The notes under the pieces were generated by a model that saw only the letters and a program-made list of their open reading frames with translations, was not told the origin of the DNA and ran no database searches. The translations under genes were made by a program, and so were the position numbers. 64,000 nucleotides of DNA, taken from Crossiella sp. S99.2. Lineage in GTDB: Bacteria; Actinomycetota; Actinomycetes; Mycobacteriales; Pseudonocardiaceae. Positions 53,029-62,264 of this stretch are shown here, in pieces. The first letter of the stretch is position 1, and each line of letters starts with the position of its first letter. The stretch is taken from the NCBI RefSeq assembly GCF_023094165.1, contig NZ_JALMDK010000009.1, positions 124,001 to 188,000 of the forward strand. Reading direction: 5' to 3'.

Positions 53029-54686
53029 TGACCTCCCTGTGGACCGGCCTGATCCAGGTCGGCCTCCTGCTCGTCGCGCTGGCGGCGGCCTACCGCCCGC
53101 TGGGCGACTACCTGGCCCGGGTGTACGAGGACAAGAAGCACTGGCGCATTGAGCGTGGCCTCTACGCGATCGTTCGGGTGAACCCGGACGCGGAGCAGCG
53201 CTGGACCACCTACGCCGCCGGTGTGCTCGGCTTCTCCTTCGTCTCGGTGGTGCTGCTGTACCTGTTGCAGCGCTTCCAGGGCTGGCTGCCGTTCGGCTTC
53301 GACCGGGAGATCAACCCGGCCACCGCGTTCAACACCGCGGTCAGCTTCGTGACCAACACGAACTGGCAGTCCTACGTGCCCGAGCAGGTCATGGGGCACT
53401 CGGTGCAGCTGGCCGGGCTGACCGTGCAGAACTTCGTCTCCGCCGCGGTGGGCATCGCGGTCGCGGTGGCGGTGGTGCGCGGGTTCACCAGGGCCAAGAC
53501 CGACCGGCTGGGCAACTTCTGGGTGGACCTGGTGCGCGGCTGTGTGCGCGTGCTGCTGCCGCTCTCGATCGCGGCCGCGATCGTGCTGCTCGCCTTCGGC
53601 GCGGTGATGAGCCTGTCCTCCGGCGTCACGGTGACCACCCCGGACGGCCAGCAGCACGTGCTGGCGCTGGCCCCGGTGGCCAGCCAGGAGGCGATCAAGG
53701 AACTGGGCACCAACGGCGGCGGCATCCTCAACGCCAACTCCGCGCACCCGTTCGAGAACCCGAACTCCTGGACCAACCTGTTCCAGATCTTCCTGATCCT
53801 GCTCATCCCGGTCGCGCTGACCCGCACCTTCGGCAAGCTGGTCAAGGACGTCAAGCAGGGCTACGTGCTGCTCAGCGTGATGGGCCTGCTGTTCGCGATC
53901 ATGACAACAGTGGCCTGGTGGGCGGAGAGCAACCCGAACGGGATCGCCGCGCTGGCCGCGGGCGGCGCCATGGAGGGCAAGGAGGTCCGCTTCGGCATCC
54001 CGGGCTCCTCGCTGTTCGCGGTGGCCACCACCGGCACCTCCACCGGCGCGGTGAACTCGCTGCACGACAGCTACACCGGCCTCGGTGGCGGGGTGGCCCT
54101 GCTGAACATGCTGCTCGGCGAGGTCGCGCCCGGCGGGGTCGGCGCGGGCCTGTACGGCATCCTGGTGCTCGCCGTGATCGCGGTGTTCCTGGCCGGACTG
54201 ATGGTCGGCCGCACCCCGGAGTACCTCGGCAAGAAGCTGGGGCGCAAGGAGATCACCGCCGCGGCCATCGCCATGCTGGCCATGCCGACCGTGGTGCTGA
54301 TCGGCGCCGGGCTCGCGCTCGCGCTGCCGGGGACCGCCGGTGCGCTGAACAATCCGGGCGCGCACGGGCTCTCCGAGGTGCTCTACGCCTATGCCTCAGC
54401 AGGCAACAACAACGGCAGCGCGTTCGGCGGGCTGACCGTCACCAGTGACTTCTTCCAGGTGAGTCTGGGGCTGGCGATGCTCTTCGGCCGGTTCATCCCG
54501 ATCCTGGCCGTGCTCACCCTGGCCGGTTCCCTTGCCCAGCAACGGAAGGTGCCGCCCTCGGCGGGCACCCTGCCCACCTCGGGCCCGCTGTTCGCCGGCA
54601 TGTTGACCGGCACCGTCGTCCTCGTCGCCGCGCTGACCTTCCTGCCCGCGCTGGCCCTCGGTCCCATTGCGGAGGCCCTGTCATGA
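53028..54686 (+). CDS. kdpA: Potassium-transporting ATPase, channel-like subunit A
   Basis: The potassium-selective subunit, 552 residues with about 10 membrane helices. Selectivity-type loops are visible: [16 protein letters not shown] (about 104-119), [19 protein letters not shown] (about 226-244), and [13 protein letters not shown] (about 457-469). It lies in kdpFABCDE order and overlaps kdpB by 4 bases (ATGA). Confidence 0.98.
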   Translation: MTSLWTGLIQVGLLLVALAAAYRPLGDYLARVYEDKKHWRIERGLYAIVRVNPDAEQRWTTYAAGVLGFSFVSVVLLYLLQRFQGWLPFGFDREINPATAFNTAVSFVTNTNWQSYVPEQVMGHSVQLAGLTVQNFVSAAVGIAVAVAVVRGFTRAKTDRLGNFWVDLVRGCVRVLLPLSIAAAIVLLAFGAVMSLSSGVTVTTPDGQQHVLALAPVASQEAIKELGTNGGGILNANSAHPFENPNSWTNLFQIFLILLIPVALTRTFGKLVKDVKQGYVLLSVMGLLFAIMTTVAWWAESNPNGIAALAAGGAMEGKEVRFGIPGSSLFAVATTGTSTGAVNSLHDSYTGLGGGVALLNMLLGEVAPGGVGAGLYGILVLAVIAVFLAGLMVGRTPEYLGKKLGRKEITAAAIAMLAMPTVVLIGAGLALALPGTAGALNNPGAHGLSEVLYAYASAGNNNGSAFGGLTVTSDFFQVSLGLAMLFGRFIPILAVLTLAGSLAQQRKVPPSAGTLPTSGPLFAGMLTGTVVLVAALTFLPALALGPIAEALS

Positions 54687-56824
54687 CCGCTCCCACCAAG
54701 GAACACCCGCAGCGCACACCAGCCGAGTCGGCGCACGTGCACGCCGAGCGCACCGGCCGGGTCTCCGCCGGGGTGTTCAACCCGCGGCAGTTGCTGGTCT
54801 CGCTGCCGGACGCGCTGCGCAAGCTCGACCCCCGGCACCAGCTGCGCAACCCGGTGATGTTCGTGGTGTGGGCCGGTTCGGTGCTCAGCACGGTCTTCGC
54901 CGTGGTGCAGCCCGGGGTGTTCAGCATCGCCACCGCGGCCTGGCTGTGGTTCACCGTCCTGTTCGCCAACCTGGCCGAGGCGGTGGCCGAGGGCCGGGGC
55001 AAGGCGCAGGCCGAATCGCTGCGCAAGATGAAGACCGACACGGTCGCCTTCAAGCTGTTGCCAGGACTGAAGGTCGAGGGCGCGGCCAAGGCCACCAGCC
55101 TGACTGTGGAGGAGGTCGCGGCCAACCGGCTCGCCCCCGGCGATCTGGTGCTGGTCGAGGCCGGGCAGGTGATCCCGGGCGACGGCGACATCGTGGACGG
55201 CATCGCGACCGTGGACGAGTCGGCCATCACTGGTGAGTCCGCGCCGGTGATCCGCGAGTCCGGCGGCGACCGGTCCGCGGTGACCGGCGGCACCACCGTG
55301 CTCTCCGACCGGATCATCGTCAAGATCACCTCCAAGCCGGGGGAGACCTTCGTCGACCGGATGATCGCGCTGGTGGAGGGCGCGGAGCGGCAGAAGACGC
55401 CGAACGAGGTCGCGCTCACCATCCTGCTCTCGGTGCTCACCATCATCTTCCTGCTGGTGGTCGTGGCGTTGCAGCCGATGGCGGGCTACTCCGGCTCCCA
55501 GCAGTCGGTGATCGTGCTGGTCGCGCTGCTGGTCTGCCTGATCCCGACCACGATCGGCGCGCTGCTCTCCGCGATCGGCATCGCGGGCATGGACCGGCTG
55601 GTGCAGCGCAACGTGCTGGCCAAGTCCGGGCGCGCGGTGGAGGCCGCGGGCGATATCGACGTGCTGCTGCTGGACAAGACCGGCACCATCACCTTCGGCA
55701 ACCGGCGGGCCACCGAGCTGCTGCCGGTGGCCGGGTCCACTGTGGACGAACTGGCCGCGGCCGCGCGGCTGGCCAGCCTGGCCGACCAGACCCCAGAGGG
55801 CCGCAGCATCGTCGAACTGTGCGTGCGGGACTTCGGGCTGGCCCCCGAAGCCACCGCGGTGGAGGCGGCGGCGGAGTCGGTGCCGTTCACCGCGCAGACC
55901 CGGATGAGCGGGATCGACATTGCGGACCGGTTGGTGCGCAAGGGCGCGGGCAGCGCGGTGCGGGCCTGGGTCGCCGAGAACGGCGGTGCGATCCCGGAGG
56001 ACGTCCAGGTGATCGTGGACCGGATCTCCGCCGAGGGCGGCACACCGCTGGTGGTGGCCGAGGTCGCGGGCGGGAAAGCGTTGGTGCGCGGGGTGATCCG
56101 GCTCTCCGACGTGGTGAAGTCGGGTATGAGCGAGCGGTTCGCCGAACTGCGCGCGATGGGCATCCGCACCGTCATGGTCACCGGGGATAACCCGTTGACC
56201 GCCAAGGCGATCGCGGCCGAGGCGGGCGTGGACGACTACCTCGCCGAGGCCAAGCCCGAGGACAAGATGGCCCTGATCCGCAAGGAACAGGAGGGCGGGC
56301 GGCTGGTCGCGATGACCGGCGACGGCACCAACGACGCGCCCGCGCTGGCCCAGGCCGACGTCGGGGTGGCGATGAACACCGGGACGGCCGCGGCCAAGGA
56401 GGCCGGCAACATGGTCGACCTGGACTCCGACCCGACCAAGCTGATCGAGATCGTGGAGATCGGCAAGCAGATGCTGATCACCAGGGGCGCGCTGACCACG
56501 TTCAGCATCGCCAACGACCTGGCCAAGTACTTCGCGATCCTGCCTGCCATGTTCATGGCCATCTACCCGCAGCTGGACTCGATCAACATCATGCGGCTGG
56601 CCACCCCGCAGTCGGCCATCATGTCCGCGGTGATCTTCAACGCGTTGATCATCATCGCGTTGATCCCGCTGGCGCTCAAGGGCGTCCAGTACACCCCGTC
56701 CAGCGCCTCCCAGCTGCTGCGGCGGAACCTGCTGATCTATGGCCTCGGCGGCATCATCACGCCGTTCCTCGGCATCAAGCTGATCGACCTGCTGGTCGCT
56801 CTCATCCCGGGATTCGGGGGCTGA
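54683..56824 (+). CDS. kdpB: Potassium-transporting ATPase, ATP-binding subunit B
   Basis: The P-type ATPase subunit, 713 residues. It shows the actuator TGES motif ([13 protein letters not shown]), the phosphorylated Asp in [18 protein letters not shown] (D331), the nucleotide-domain FTAQTRMSG, the hinge motif [20 protein letters not shown] and the KdpB-type membrane helices. It couples ATP hydrolysis to potassium flow through KdpA. It is followed by kdpC after 2 bases. Confidence 0.99.
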   Translation: MTAPTKEHPQRTPAESAHVHAERTGRVSAGVFNPRQLLVSLPDALRKLDPRHQLRNPVMFVVWAGSVLSTVFAVVQPGVFSIATAAWLWFTVLFANLAEAVAEGRGKAQAESLRKMKTDTVAFKLLPGLKVEGAAKATSLTVEEVAANRLAPGDLVLVEAGQVIPGDGDIVDGIATVDESAITGESAPVIRESGGDRSAVTGGTTVLSDRIIVKITSKPGETFVDRMIALVEGAERQKTPNEVALTILLSVLTIIFLLVVVALQPMAGYSGSQQSVIVLVALLVCLIPTTIGALLSAIGIAGMDRLVQRNVLAKSGRAVEAAGDIDVLLLDKTGTITFGNRRATELLPVAGSTVDELAAAARLASLADQTPEGRSIVELCVRDFGLAPEATAVEAAAESVPFTAQTRMSGIDIADRLVRKGAGSAVRAWVAENGGAIPEDVQVIVDRISAEGGTPLVVAEVAGGKALVRGVIRLSDVVKSGMSERFAELRAMGIRTVMVTGDNPLTAKAIAAEAGVDDYLAEAKPEDKMALIRKEQEGGRLVAMTGDGTNDAPALAQADVGVAMNTGTAAAKEAGNMVDLDSDPTKLIEIVEIGKQMLITRGALTTFSIANDLAKYFAILPAMFMAIYPQLDSINIMRLATPQSAIMSAVIFNALIIIALIPLALKGVQYTPSSASQLLRRNLLIYGLGGIITPFLGIKLIDLLVALIPGFGG

Positions 56825-56826
56825 AC

Positions 56827-57447
56827 GTGCACACCATCTCCACCCTCTGGAAGCAGTCCATGGCCGGGCTGCGCGTCTTGCTCGTGCTGACCGTCCTGCT
56901 GGGCGTGGTCTACCCACTGCTCATCTGGGGCGTCGGCAGGCTGCCGGGGCTCTCCGCCAACGCGGAGGGGTCGGTCATCTACCAGAACGGCCAGCCGGTC
57001 GGATCCGAGCTGATCGGCATCGACCTGGTGGACGAGCGGGCCAAGGACAACCCGGCCCTGGACCGCTGGTTCCACAACCGCCCGTCCGCGCTGACCAAGG
57101 ACGTGCCGAGCCCGGGTGACACCGCCAGTTCCGGCGGTTCCAACAAGGCCGGGGACAACGAGGACCTGCGCAAGGCGATCGAGGACCGCAAGGCCGCGAT
57201 CGTGGCCCGTGAGCAGGTCGAGGCGGGCAAGATCCCGGCCGACGCGGTCACCGCCTCGGCCTCCGGGCTGGACCCGCACATCAGTCCGGCCTACGCCGAA
57301 CTCCAGGCGCCCCGGGTGGCCAGGGAGAACGGCGTCGACCTGGCCGTGGTCCGGCGGCTGATCGAGGAGAACACCGCCAAGGGGATCGGCGAGCCCGGTG
57401 TCAACGTGCTCAAACTCAACCTCGCTGTGCAGGCCGCGCGGCGTTGA
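56827..57447 (+). CDS. kdpC: Potassium-transporting ATPase subunit C
   Basis: A 206-residue subunit with one N-terminal membrane helix (LRVLLVLTVLLGVVYPLLIW) and an external domain (QNGQPVGSELIGIDLVD; RWFHNRPSAL; SGLDPHISPAYAELQAPRVA; GEPGVNVLKLNLAV). Required for pump assembly and high-affinity ATP binding. The start is GTG at 56827. Its stop overlaps the kdpD ATG. Confidence 0.97.
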   Translation: MHTISTLWKQSMAGLRVLLVLTVLLGVVYPLLIWGVGRLPGLSANAEGSVIYQNGQPVGSELIGIDLVDERAKDNPALDRWFHNRPSALTKDVPSPGDTASSGGSNKAGDNEDLRKAIEDRKAAIVAREQVEAGKIPADAVTASASGLDPHISPAYAELQAPRVARENGVDLAVVRRLIEENTAKGIGEPGVNVLKLNLAVQAARR

Positions 57448-60035
57448 TGACCAGGGTCCGGCTGGTCCAGGTGCAGACTGAACCCGTGAGCGAGTACGGC
57501 AAGCGGCGGCGCCGAGGTGAGTTGCGCATCTACCTCGGCGCCGCGCCGGGCGTCGGCAAGACCTACGACATGCTGTGTGAGGCGCACCGGCGGCTCGAAC
57601 GCGGCACCGATGTGGTCGTCGGTTACCTCGAGACGCACGGCCGGGAGAAGACCGCGGAACTCGTGCGCGGGCTGGAAGTGTTGCCGCGCAAGGCGATGAC
57701 CCACCGCGAGGTCGAGCTGACCGAGCTGGACATCGACGGGCTGCTGGCCCGCGCGCCCGAGGTGGCGGTGGTCGACGAGCTGGCGCACACCAACGCGCCC
57801 GGCTCGCGCAACAGCAAGCGCTGGGAGGACATCGAGGAACTCCTGGAGGCCGGGATCGATGTGCTCTCCACGGTGAACGTGCAGCACCTGGAGTCGCTCA
57901 ACGACGTGGTGCAGCGGATCACCGGGGTGCCGCAGCGGGAGACCGTGCCGGATGAGGTGGTGCGCCGGGCCGAGCAGGTCGAGCTGGTCGATGTCACCCC
58001 GGAGGCGCTGCGGCGGCGGATGGCGCACGGCAACATCTACCCCGCGCACAAGATCGACGCGGCGCTGGGCAACTACTTCCGGCCGGGCAACCTGACCGCG
58101 TTGCGTGAGCTGGCGCTGCTGTGGGTGGCCGACCAGGTCGACGTGGCGTTGCAGCGGTACCGGGCCGAGCACGAGATCACCGACACCTGGGAGACCAGGG
58201 AACGGGTGGTGGTGGCCGTCACCGGTGGCGCGGAGAGCGAAACGCTGATCCGCCGGGCCAGCCGGATCGCCAACCGGGCCGGCGCGGAGCTGCTGGCACT
58301 GCACATCCTGCGCAGTGACGGGCTGGCCGGGACCTCCGCGCAGGCGGTGGCGCGCTGCCGCAAGCTCGCCGACGACGTGGGCGCGACCTTCCACACCGTG
58401 GTCGGCGACGACGTGCCGACCGCGTTGCTGGACTTCGCCCGCGGGGTCAACGCGACCCAGCTGGTGCTGGGCACCTCGCGGCGCAGCAGGCTGGCCCGTG
58501 CCTTCGACGAGGGCGTCGGCTCGCGGACCGTGCAGCACTCCGGGTCGATCGACGTGCACATGGTCACCCACGATCACGCGGGCGGCGTGCTGCGGCGGCA
58601 CCGCGGACCTGCCCGTGGCGTGCTGAGCCCGTGGCGCAAGACCTTCGGCTGGTTCGCCGCGCTGCTGCTGCCGACCACGGTCACCGCGATCGGGGTGGTG
58701 GCCGAGGAGACGCTGAGCATCTCCACCGACGTGGTCGGCTACTTCCTCGCGGTGGTGGTGGTCGCGCTGATCGGCGGACTGGGCCCGGCGGTGCTGACCG
58801 CGGTGCTCAGCGGGTTGCTGCTGAACTTCTTCTTCAGCCCGCCGCTGTACACCCTGGACATCGCCAACGAGGAGAACGTGATCACCATCATCGCGATGGT
58901 GCTGGTCGCGGTGCTGGTGGCGCTGGTGGTGGACCGGGCGGGGCGGCGGGCCGAGCAGGCGGCCAAGGCACGCACCGAGGCGGCGCTGCTGGCCTCCTAC
59001 GCGCGCACCGTGCTGACCCATCCCGAGCCGCTGCAACGGTTGCTGGAGAAGATCACCGAGAACTTCGGGCTGACCTCCGCCTCGATGCTGGAGGAGCAGG
59101 AGGACGACGAGTGGTATGTGGTCGCCGCGGCCGGCCCCGATCCGGCCACCGATCCGGACCAGGCCGATGTGGACGTGCTGATCAGCAGTGAGGTGCACCT
59201 GGCGCTCAAGGGCCGGGCGCTGCCCGCGGCGGACCGGGGGCTGCTGGAGGCGGTGGCGGGGCAGGCGTTGCTGGCGTTGCGGCAGCAGCGGCTGACGGTG
59301 AAGACCGCGGCCGCCGAACGCAAGGCGGCCACCACCGAGTTGCGCACCGCGCTGCTGTCGGCGGTGGGGCACGACCTGCGCACCCCGCTGACCTCGATCA
59401 AGGCCGCGGTGAGCAGCCTGCGCGACCCCGAGCTTCGGCTGTCCGATGTGGACACCGCGGATCTGCTGGCCACGGTGGAGGAGTCGGCGGACCGGCTGGT
59501 CGGGCTGGTGGACAACCTGCTCGACTCCTCCCGGCTGGCCACCGGCGCGGTGCAGCCGCAGTTGCGCGCGGTGGGCTACTACGAGGTGGTGGCCAGGGCG
59601 CTGCGCAGTGTGGACGACCCGTCCAAGGTCGAGGTCGACGTGGACGAGAGCCTGGTCCCGGTGTGCGCCGACGTCGGCCTGCTGGAGCGGGTGATCGCGA
59701 ACGTGGTGGACAACGCGCTGCGGCACGGCCGCAAACCGGGCAGCGACGGGTTCGTGGTCGCGGTGCGGGCCAGCGCGCACGCCGAACGGGTCGAGCTGCG
59801 CATCGTGGACCAGGGCGCCGGCCTGCCCAAGGGCGCCGCCGCCACCGTGTTCCAGCCCTTCCAGCGTTTGAACGACCGCGACACCCGGGGCGTGGGCCTG
59901 GGGTTGAGCGTGGCGAAGGGATTCACCGAGGCGATGGGTGGCAGCATCCACGCCGAGGACACCCCCGGGGGTGGGCTCACCGTGGTGATCTCGCTGCCCG
60001 CGTACCGGATGGCCGAAGAGGAGACAGCCGGATGA
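57447..60035 (+). CDS. kdpD: KdpD sensor histidine kinase
   Basis: An 862-residue sensor. Domains in order: the KdpD cytoplasmic ATPase domain with Walker A GAAPGVGKTYD (about 31-41); a Usp-like domain (about 250-370, VVVAVTGGAESETLIRRASR); a four-helix membrane region (about 405-505); a GAF-like region; HisKA with His642 in SAVGHDLRTPLTS; and HATPase with NVVDNALRHG. It senses potassium or ionic strength and phosphorylates KdpE. The ATG overlaps the kdpC TGA (TGATGA). A GTG at 57486 is an alternative start. Confidence 0.96.
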   Translation: MTRVRLVQVQTEPVSEYGKRRRRGELRIYLGAAPGVGKTYDMLCEAHRRLERGTDVVVGYLETHGREKTAELVRGLEVLPRKAMTHREVELTELDIDGLLARAPEVAVVDELAHTNAPGSRNSKRWEDIEELLEAGIDVLSTVNVQHLESLNDVVQRITGVPQRETVPDEVVRRAEQVELVDVTPEALRRRMAHGNIYPAHKIDAALGNYFRPGNLTALRELALLWVADQVDVALQRYRAEHEITDTWETRERVVVAVTGGAESETLIRRASRIANRAGAELLALHILRSDGLAGTSAQAVARCRKLADDVGATFHTVVGDDVPTALLDFARGVNATQLVLGTSRRSRLARAFDEGVGSRTVQHSGSIDVHMVTHDHAGGVLRRHRGPARGVLSPWRKTFGWFAALLLPTTVTAIGVVAEETLSISTDVVGYFLAVVVVALIGGLGPAVLTAVLSGLLLNFFFSPPLYTLDIANEENVITIIAMVLVAVLVALVVDRAGRRAEQAAKARTEAALLASYARTVLTHPEPLQRLLEKITENFGLTSASMLEEQEDDEWYVVAAAGPDPATDPDQADVDVLISSEVHLALKGRALPAADRGLLEAVAGQALLALRQQRLTVKTAAAERKAATTELRTALLSAVGHDLRTPLTSIKAAVSSLRDPELRLSDVDTADLLATVEESADRLVGLVDNLLDSSRLATGAVQPQLRAVGYYEVVARALRSVDDPSKVEVDVDESLVPVCADVGLLERVIANVVDNALRHGRKPGSDGFVVAVRASAHAERVELRIVDQGAGLPKGAAATVFQPFQRLNDRDTRGVGLGLSVAKGFTEAMGGSIHAEDTPGGGLTVVISLPAYRMAEEETAG

Positions 60036-60712
60036 CCAAGGTCCTGGTCGTCGACGACGAACCGCAGATCGTGCGGGCGTTGCGGATCAACCTGACCGCC
60101 CGTGGCTACCAGGTGCTGACCGCACACGACGGCGCCTCCGCGTTGAAGGCGGCAGCCGAGGGCAAACCCGATGTCGTGGTCCTGGACCTCGGCCTGCCCG
60201 ACATCGACGGCACCGAGGTCATCTCCGGCCTCCGCGGCTGGACCCGGGTCCCCATCCTGGTCCTCTCCGCCCGCACCGACTCCACCGACAAGGTCGAGGC
60301 CCTGGACGCCGGGGCGGACGACTACGTGACCAAGCCGTTCGGGATGGACGAGCTGCTGGCCCGGTTGCGCGCGGCGGTCCGGCGGGCGAGCAACTCCGGC
60401 GAGGAGGAACAGCCCGTCGTGCAGACGGCGTCCTTCTCGGTGGACCTGGCGGCGAAGAAGGTGCTCAAGGACGGGGCCGAGGTGCATCTGACGCCGACCG
60501 AGTGGGGGGTGCTGGAGGTCCTGGTGCGTGGGCGGGGGCGGCTGGTGGCGCAGCGGCAGTTGCTGCAGGAGGTGTGGGGGCCGAACTACGCGACGGAGAC
60601 GCATTATCTGCGGGTGTACCTGGCGCAGTTGCGGCGCAAGCTGGAACCGGAACCCGCGCACCCGCGACACCTGTTGACCGAGCCGGGGATGGGGTATCGG
60701 TTCGAGCCCTAG
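60032..60712 (+). CDS. kdpE: KdpE response regulator
   Basis: A 226-residue OmpR-type regulator. Receiver: VLVVDDEPQIVRAL at the N-terminus, phospho-acceptor D52 in VVLDLGLPDIDG, and the conserved Lys in DDYVTKPFGMDELL. The winged-helix output domain is at about 130-226 (LTPTEWGVLEVLVRGRGRLV; YLRVYLAQLRRKLEPE). It activates kdp when phosphorylated. ATGA overlap with kdpD. Confidence 0.98.
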   Translation: MTKVLVVDDEPQIVRALRINLTARGYQVLTAHDGASALKAAAEGKPDVVVLDLGLPDIDGTEVISGLRGWTRVPILVLSARTDSTDKVEALDAGADDYVTKPFGMDELLARLRAAVRRASNSGEEEQPVVQTASFSVDLAAKKVLKDGAEVHLTPTEWGVLEVLVRGRGRLVAQRQLLQEVWGPNYATETHYLRVYLAQLRRKLEPEPAHPRHLLTEPGMGYRFEP

Positions 60713-60723
60713 TTGTAGGGCTC
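60704..60723 (+). terminator. Hairpin over the kdpE stop codon
   Basis: GAGCCCTA/TAGGGCTC with a GTTG loop; the TAG stop lies inside the stem. A weak dispersed-repeat relative (TTGGCGGTTGTGGGG) follows. It probably ends the kdp mRNA. Confidence 0.75.
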
Positions 60724-60745
60724 GTTGGCGGTTGTGGGGTGGGGG

Positions 60746-61300
60746 TCAGGCGCGTTGCAGGGCGGCTACTGAGCGGATCAGGCCGTTGCGTTCCAGCGCG
60801 AGCAGGGTGTCCTCGGGGCGTTCCGGTGGGCGGCGTCGGGCGTATGCGATCTGCTGGACGCAGCCCCACACGACCTTGGCGTCGAGGTCGATCTGGTCCA
60901 GCACGAAGTCGTCGGCGGATTTCGCCTCGATGTCCCACTGCCCGACCTGCCCCGGCGGGAAGTCCTTGAGGTTGTTGGTCACGATCACCTGCGCGCGGGC
61001 CTTGATCGCGGCGGCCAGCACGTGCCGGTCGTCCGGATCGGGGAGTTCGAGCCCGGCTTCGAGCGGTTCGTAGTTGGTCACCAGGCAGTCCCGGACCGCG
61101 CACACCATGAGCTTGCGGGTGCGGGCGAGCGCGTCCGGGGCCAGGTCGGGCCGGTGCGCGCGCAGGCTGTCGAAGACCTCGTCCAGGATCCGGTTGGTCC
61201 ACCTCGCCTGCACCAGACCGGCGCGGGCGATGCGGATCAGCAGGTCGCGCAGAGTGCTGGGGTAGAGCACACACGCGTCGTAGACCACGACGAAGGACAA
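60746..61300 (-). CDS. PIN-domain protein, probable toxin
   Basis: A 184-residue protein with an N-terminal PIN fold: VVVYDACVLYPSTLRDLLIR (first Asp), ILDEVFDSL, and LPDPDDRHVLAAAIKARAQV then VTNNLKDFP (further acidic residues and the N-terminal Thr/Asn). PIN toxins cut tRNA or rRNA. It is encoded 1 base after the stop of its HTH partner. The start is a TTG at 61300 with a weak site, consistent with coupled translation. The C-terminal 70 residues extend beyond a minimal PIN domain. Confidence 0.88.
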   Translation of the reverse strand: MSFVVVYDACVLYPSTLRDLLIRIARAGLVQARWTNRILDEVFDSLRAHRPDLAPDALARTRKLMVCAVRDCLVTNYEPLEAGLELPDPDDRHVLAAAIKARAQVIVTNNLKDFPPGQVGQWDIEAKSADDFVLDQIDLDAKVVWGCVQQIAYARRRPPERPEDTLLALERNGLIRSVAALQRA

Positions 61301-61301
61301 C

Positions 61302-61760
61302 TCAGGTCAAACCCATCTCCTGGGTCAACGCGGTCAGCTCGTCGGCCGCCTCGCGTCGACGGTGGTCGTCCCGCCTCAGGTACCCCAGCAGCGAGGTGAC
61401 CCGGATCCGGCGGTGTTTGCCCACCTTGCGGTAGTCGATCTCGCCGGCGTCGAGCAGGCCGATCAGGTACGGGCGGGAGACGTTGAGCAGGTCGGCGGCC
61501 TGCTGGGTGGTCAGTTCGGCGTTGGTGGGCACCACCGAGACGCCCTGGCCCGCGGCCATGTGCGCCAGGATCCGGGCGAACAGTTCGACCGCGGCGCGCG
61601 GCACGATCAGTTCCTCGCCGTCCTCGGCGACCCGCAGGCGGATCTCGTTGGGGCCGTCGGGGTGCCTGGCCAGGTAGTCGGTGACCCTGGCCAGGGCGGC
61701 GTCGGCGGTCCGGACGTCGCCCTCGTCCGGTTGCACCTGGTCGTTCGTCAGGGTGGTCAT
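61302..61760 (-). CDS. Excisionase-like HTH antitoxin
   Basis: A 152-residue partner of the PIN gene. The HTH (ELTTQQAADLLNVSRPYLIG, about residues 82-101) is of the MerR/excisionase type common in antitoxins of PIN pairs, followed by VGKHRRIRV. The ATG at 61760 has GGAGG 6-10 bases upstream. Three ACGCAGT/ACGCAAC boxes lie just upstream, as expected for autorepression. The N-terminal 75 residues may bind the toxin. Confidence 0.87.
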   Translation of the reverse strand: MTTLTNDQVQPDEGDVRTADAALARVTDYLARHPDGPNEIRLRVAEDGEELIVPRAAVELFARILAHMAAGQGVSVVPTNAELTTQQAADLLNVSRPYLIGLLDAGEIDYRKVGKHRRIRVTSLLGYLRRDDHRRREAADELTALTQEMGLT

Positions 61761-61778
61761 GGGTGCCTCCTCCGCTAA

Positions 61779-61812
61779 ACGCAGTATCCGCAATAGACGC
61801 AGTGAACGCAAC
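61779..61812 (-). promoter_or_regulatory. Repeated boxes upstream of the antitoxin gene
   Basis: ACGCAGT at 61779-61785 and 61797-61803 and ACGCAAC at 61806-61812, all in the same orientation, 20-50 bases before the antitoxin start. A likely operator for autoregulation. Confidence 0.55.
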
Positions 61813-61950
61813 TGGGAGGTTGGGGTGAGGTGGGTTGGCTGGCTGCTTGGTGCAGGAGTTGTTCGGCCGGACGGACCCGTGGGCTGGGCCGGCCCCTGCG
61901 GCGTCGGCGCGTACTGCCGGGAATTCGCGGGGGAACGGCAAGATCGGTTG

Positions 61951-61980
61951 TCCCGGACTTACTTGATTAAGTAACCGGGA
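61951..61980. promoter_or_regulatory. Two-tier palindrome upstream of the sheath gene
   Basis: Inner TTACTTGATTAAGTAA (6-bp perfect arms, GATT centre) inside outer TCCCGG/CCGGGA. AT-rich core in GC-rich DNA, about 285 bases before the sheath start. No gene is visible between 61813 and 62264. It looks like an operator of a MarR- or TetR-type regulator. Confidence 0.6.
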
Positions 61981-62187
61981 ATGGGCCGAATGCCGTGGTT
62001 GGGCCGTTCGAGTCATCCTCTGCTCTTCCAGGCAGCATAAGCGTAGAACCGGTTGACACCTGTCCGCGGGCAGCACAAAACTGGGCGACGGTCCTTGTGT
62101 GGCCGTTGTGTGAGGGGAAAAGGGGTGGGGATCCCGGCACGTACCGCGTTCTGACGTGATCAATTGCTTGCAGCGGTTGGTCTGGCG

Positions 62188-62215
62188 TTGGCGTGGTTTC
62201 TGGGGGTCTTATTCT
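62188..62215 (+). promoter_or_regulatory. Possible promoter of the sheath gene
   Basis: TTGGCG and TATTCT are 16 bases apart, giving a leader of roughly 40 bases before the ATG at 62265. A TTGACA at 62053 is a second -35 candidate without a good -10. Confidence 0.4.
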
Positions 62216-62264
62216 GCATGTGCTCTTTTCCTTGAACGCCGCTGTTTCGAGGAATGGAGGTGGC

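Noticed and set aside
61681-61974. 97-residue plus-strand frame across the antitoxin promoter
   Set aside because: It begins inside the antitoxin gene on the opposite strand, has no ribosome binding site and ends in the palindrome; not protein-like.
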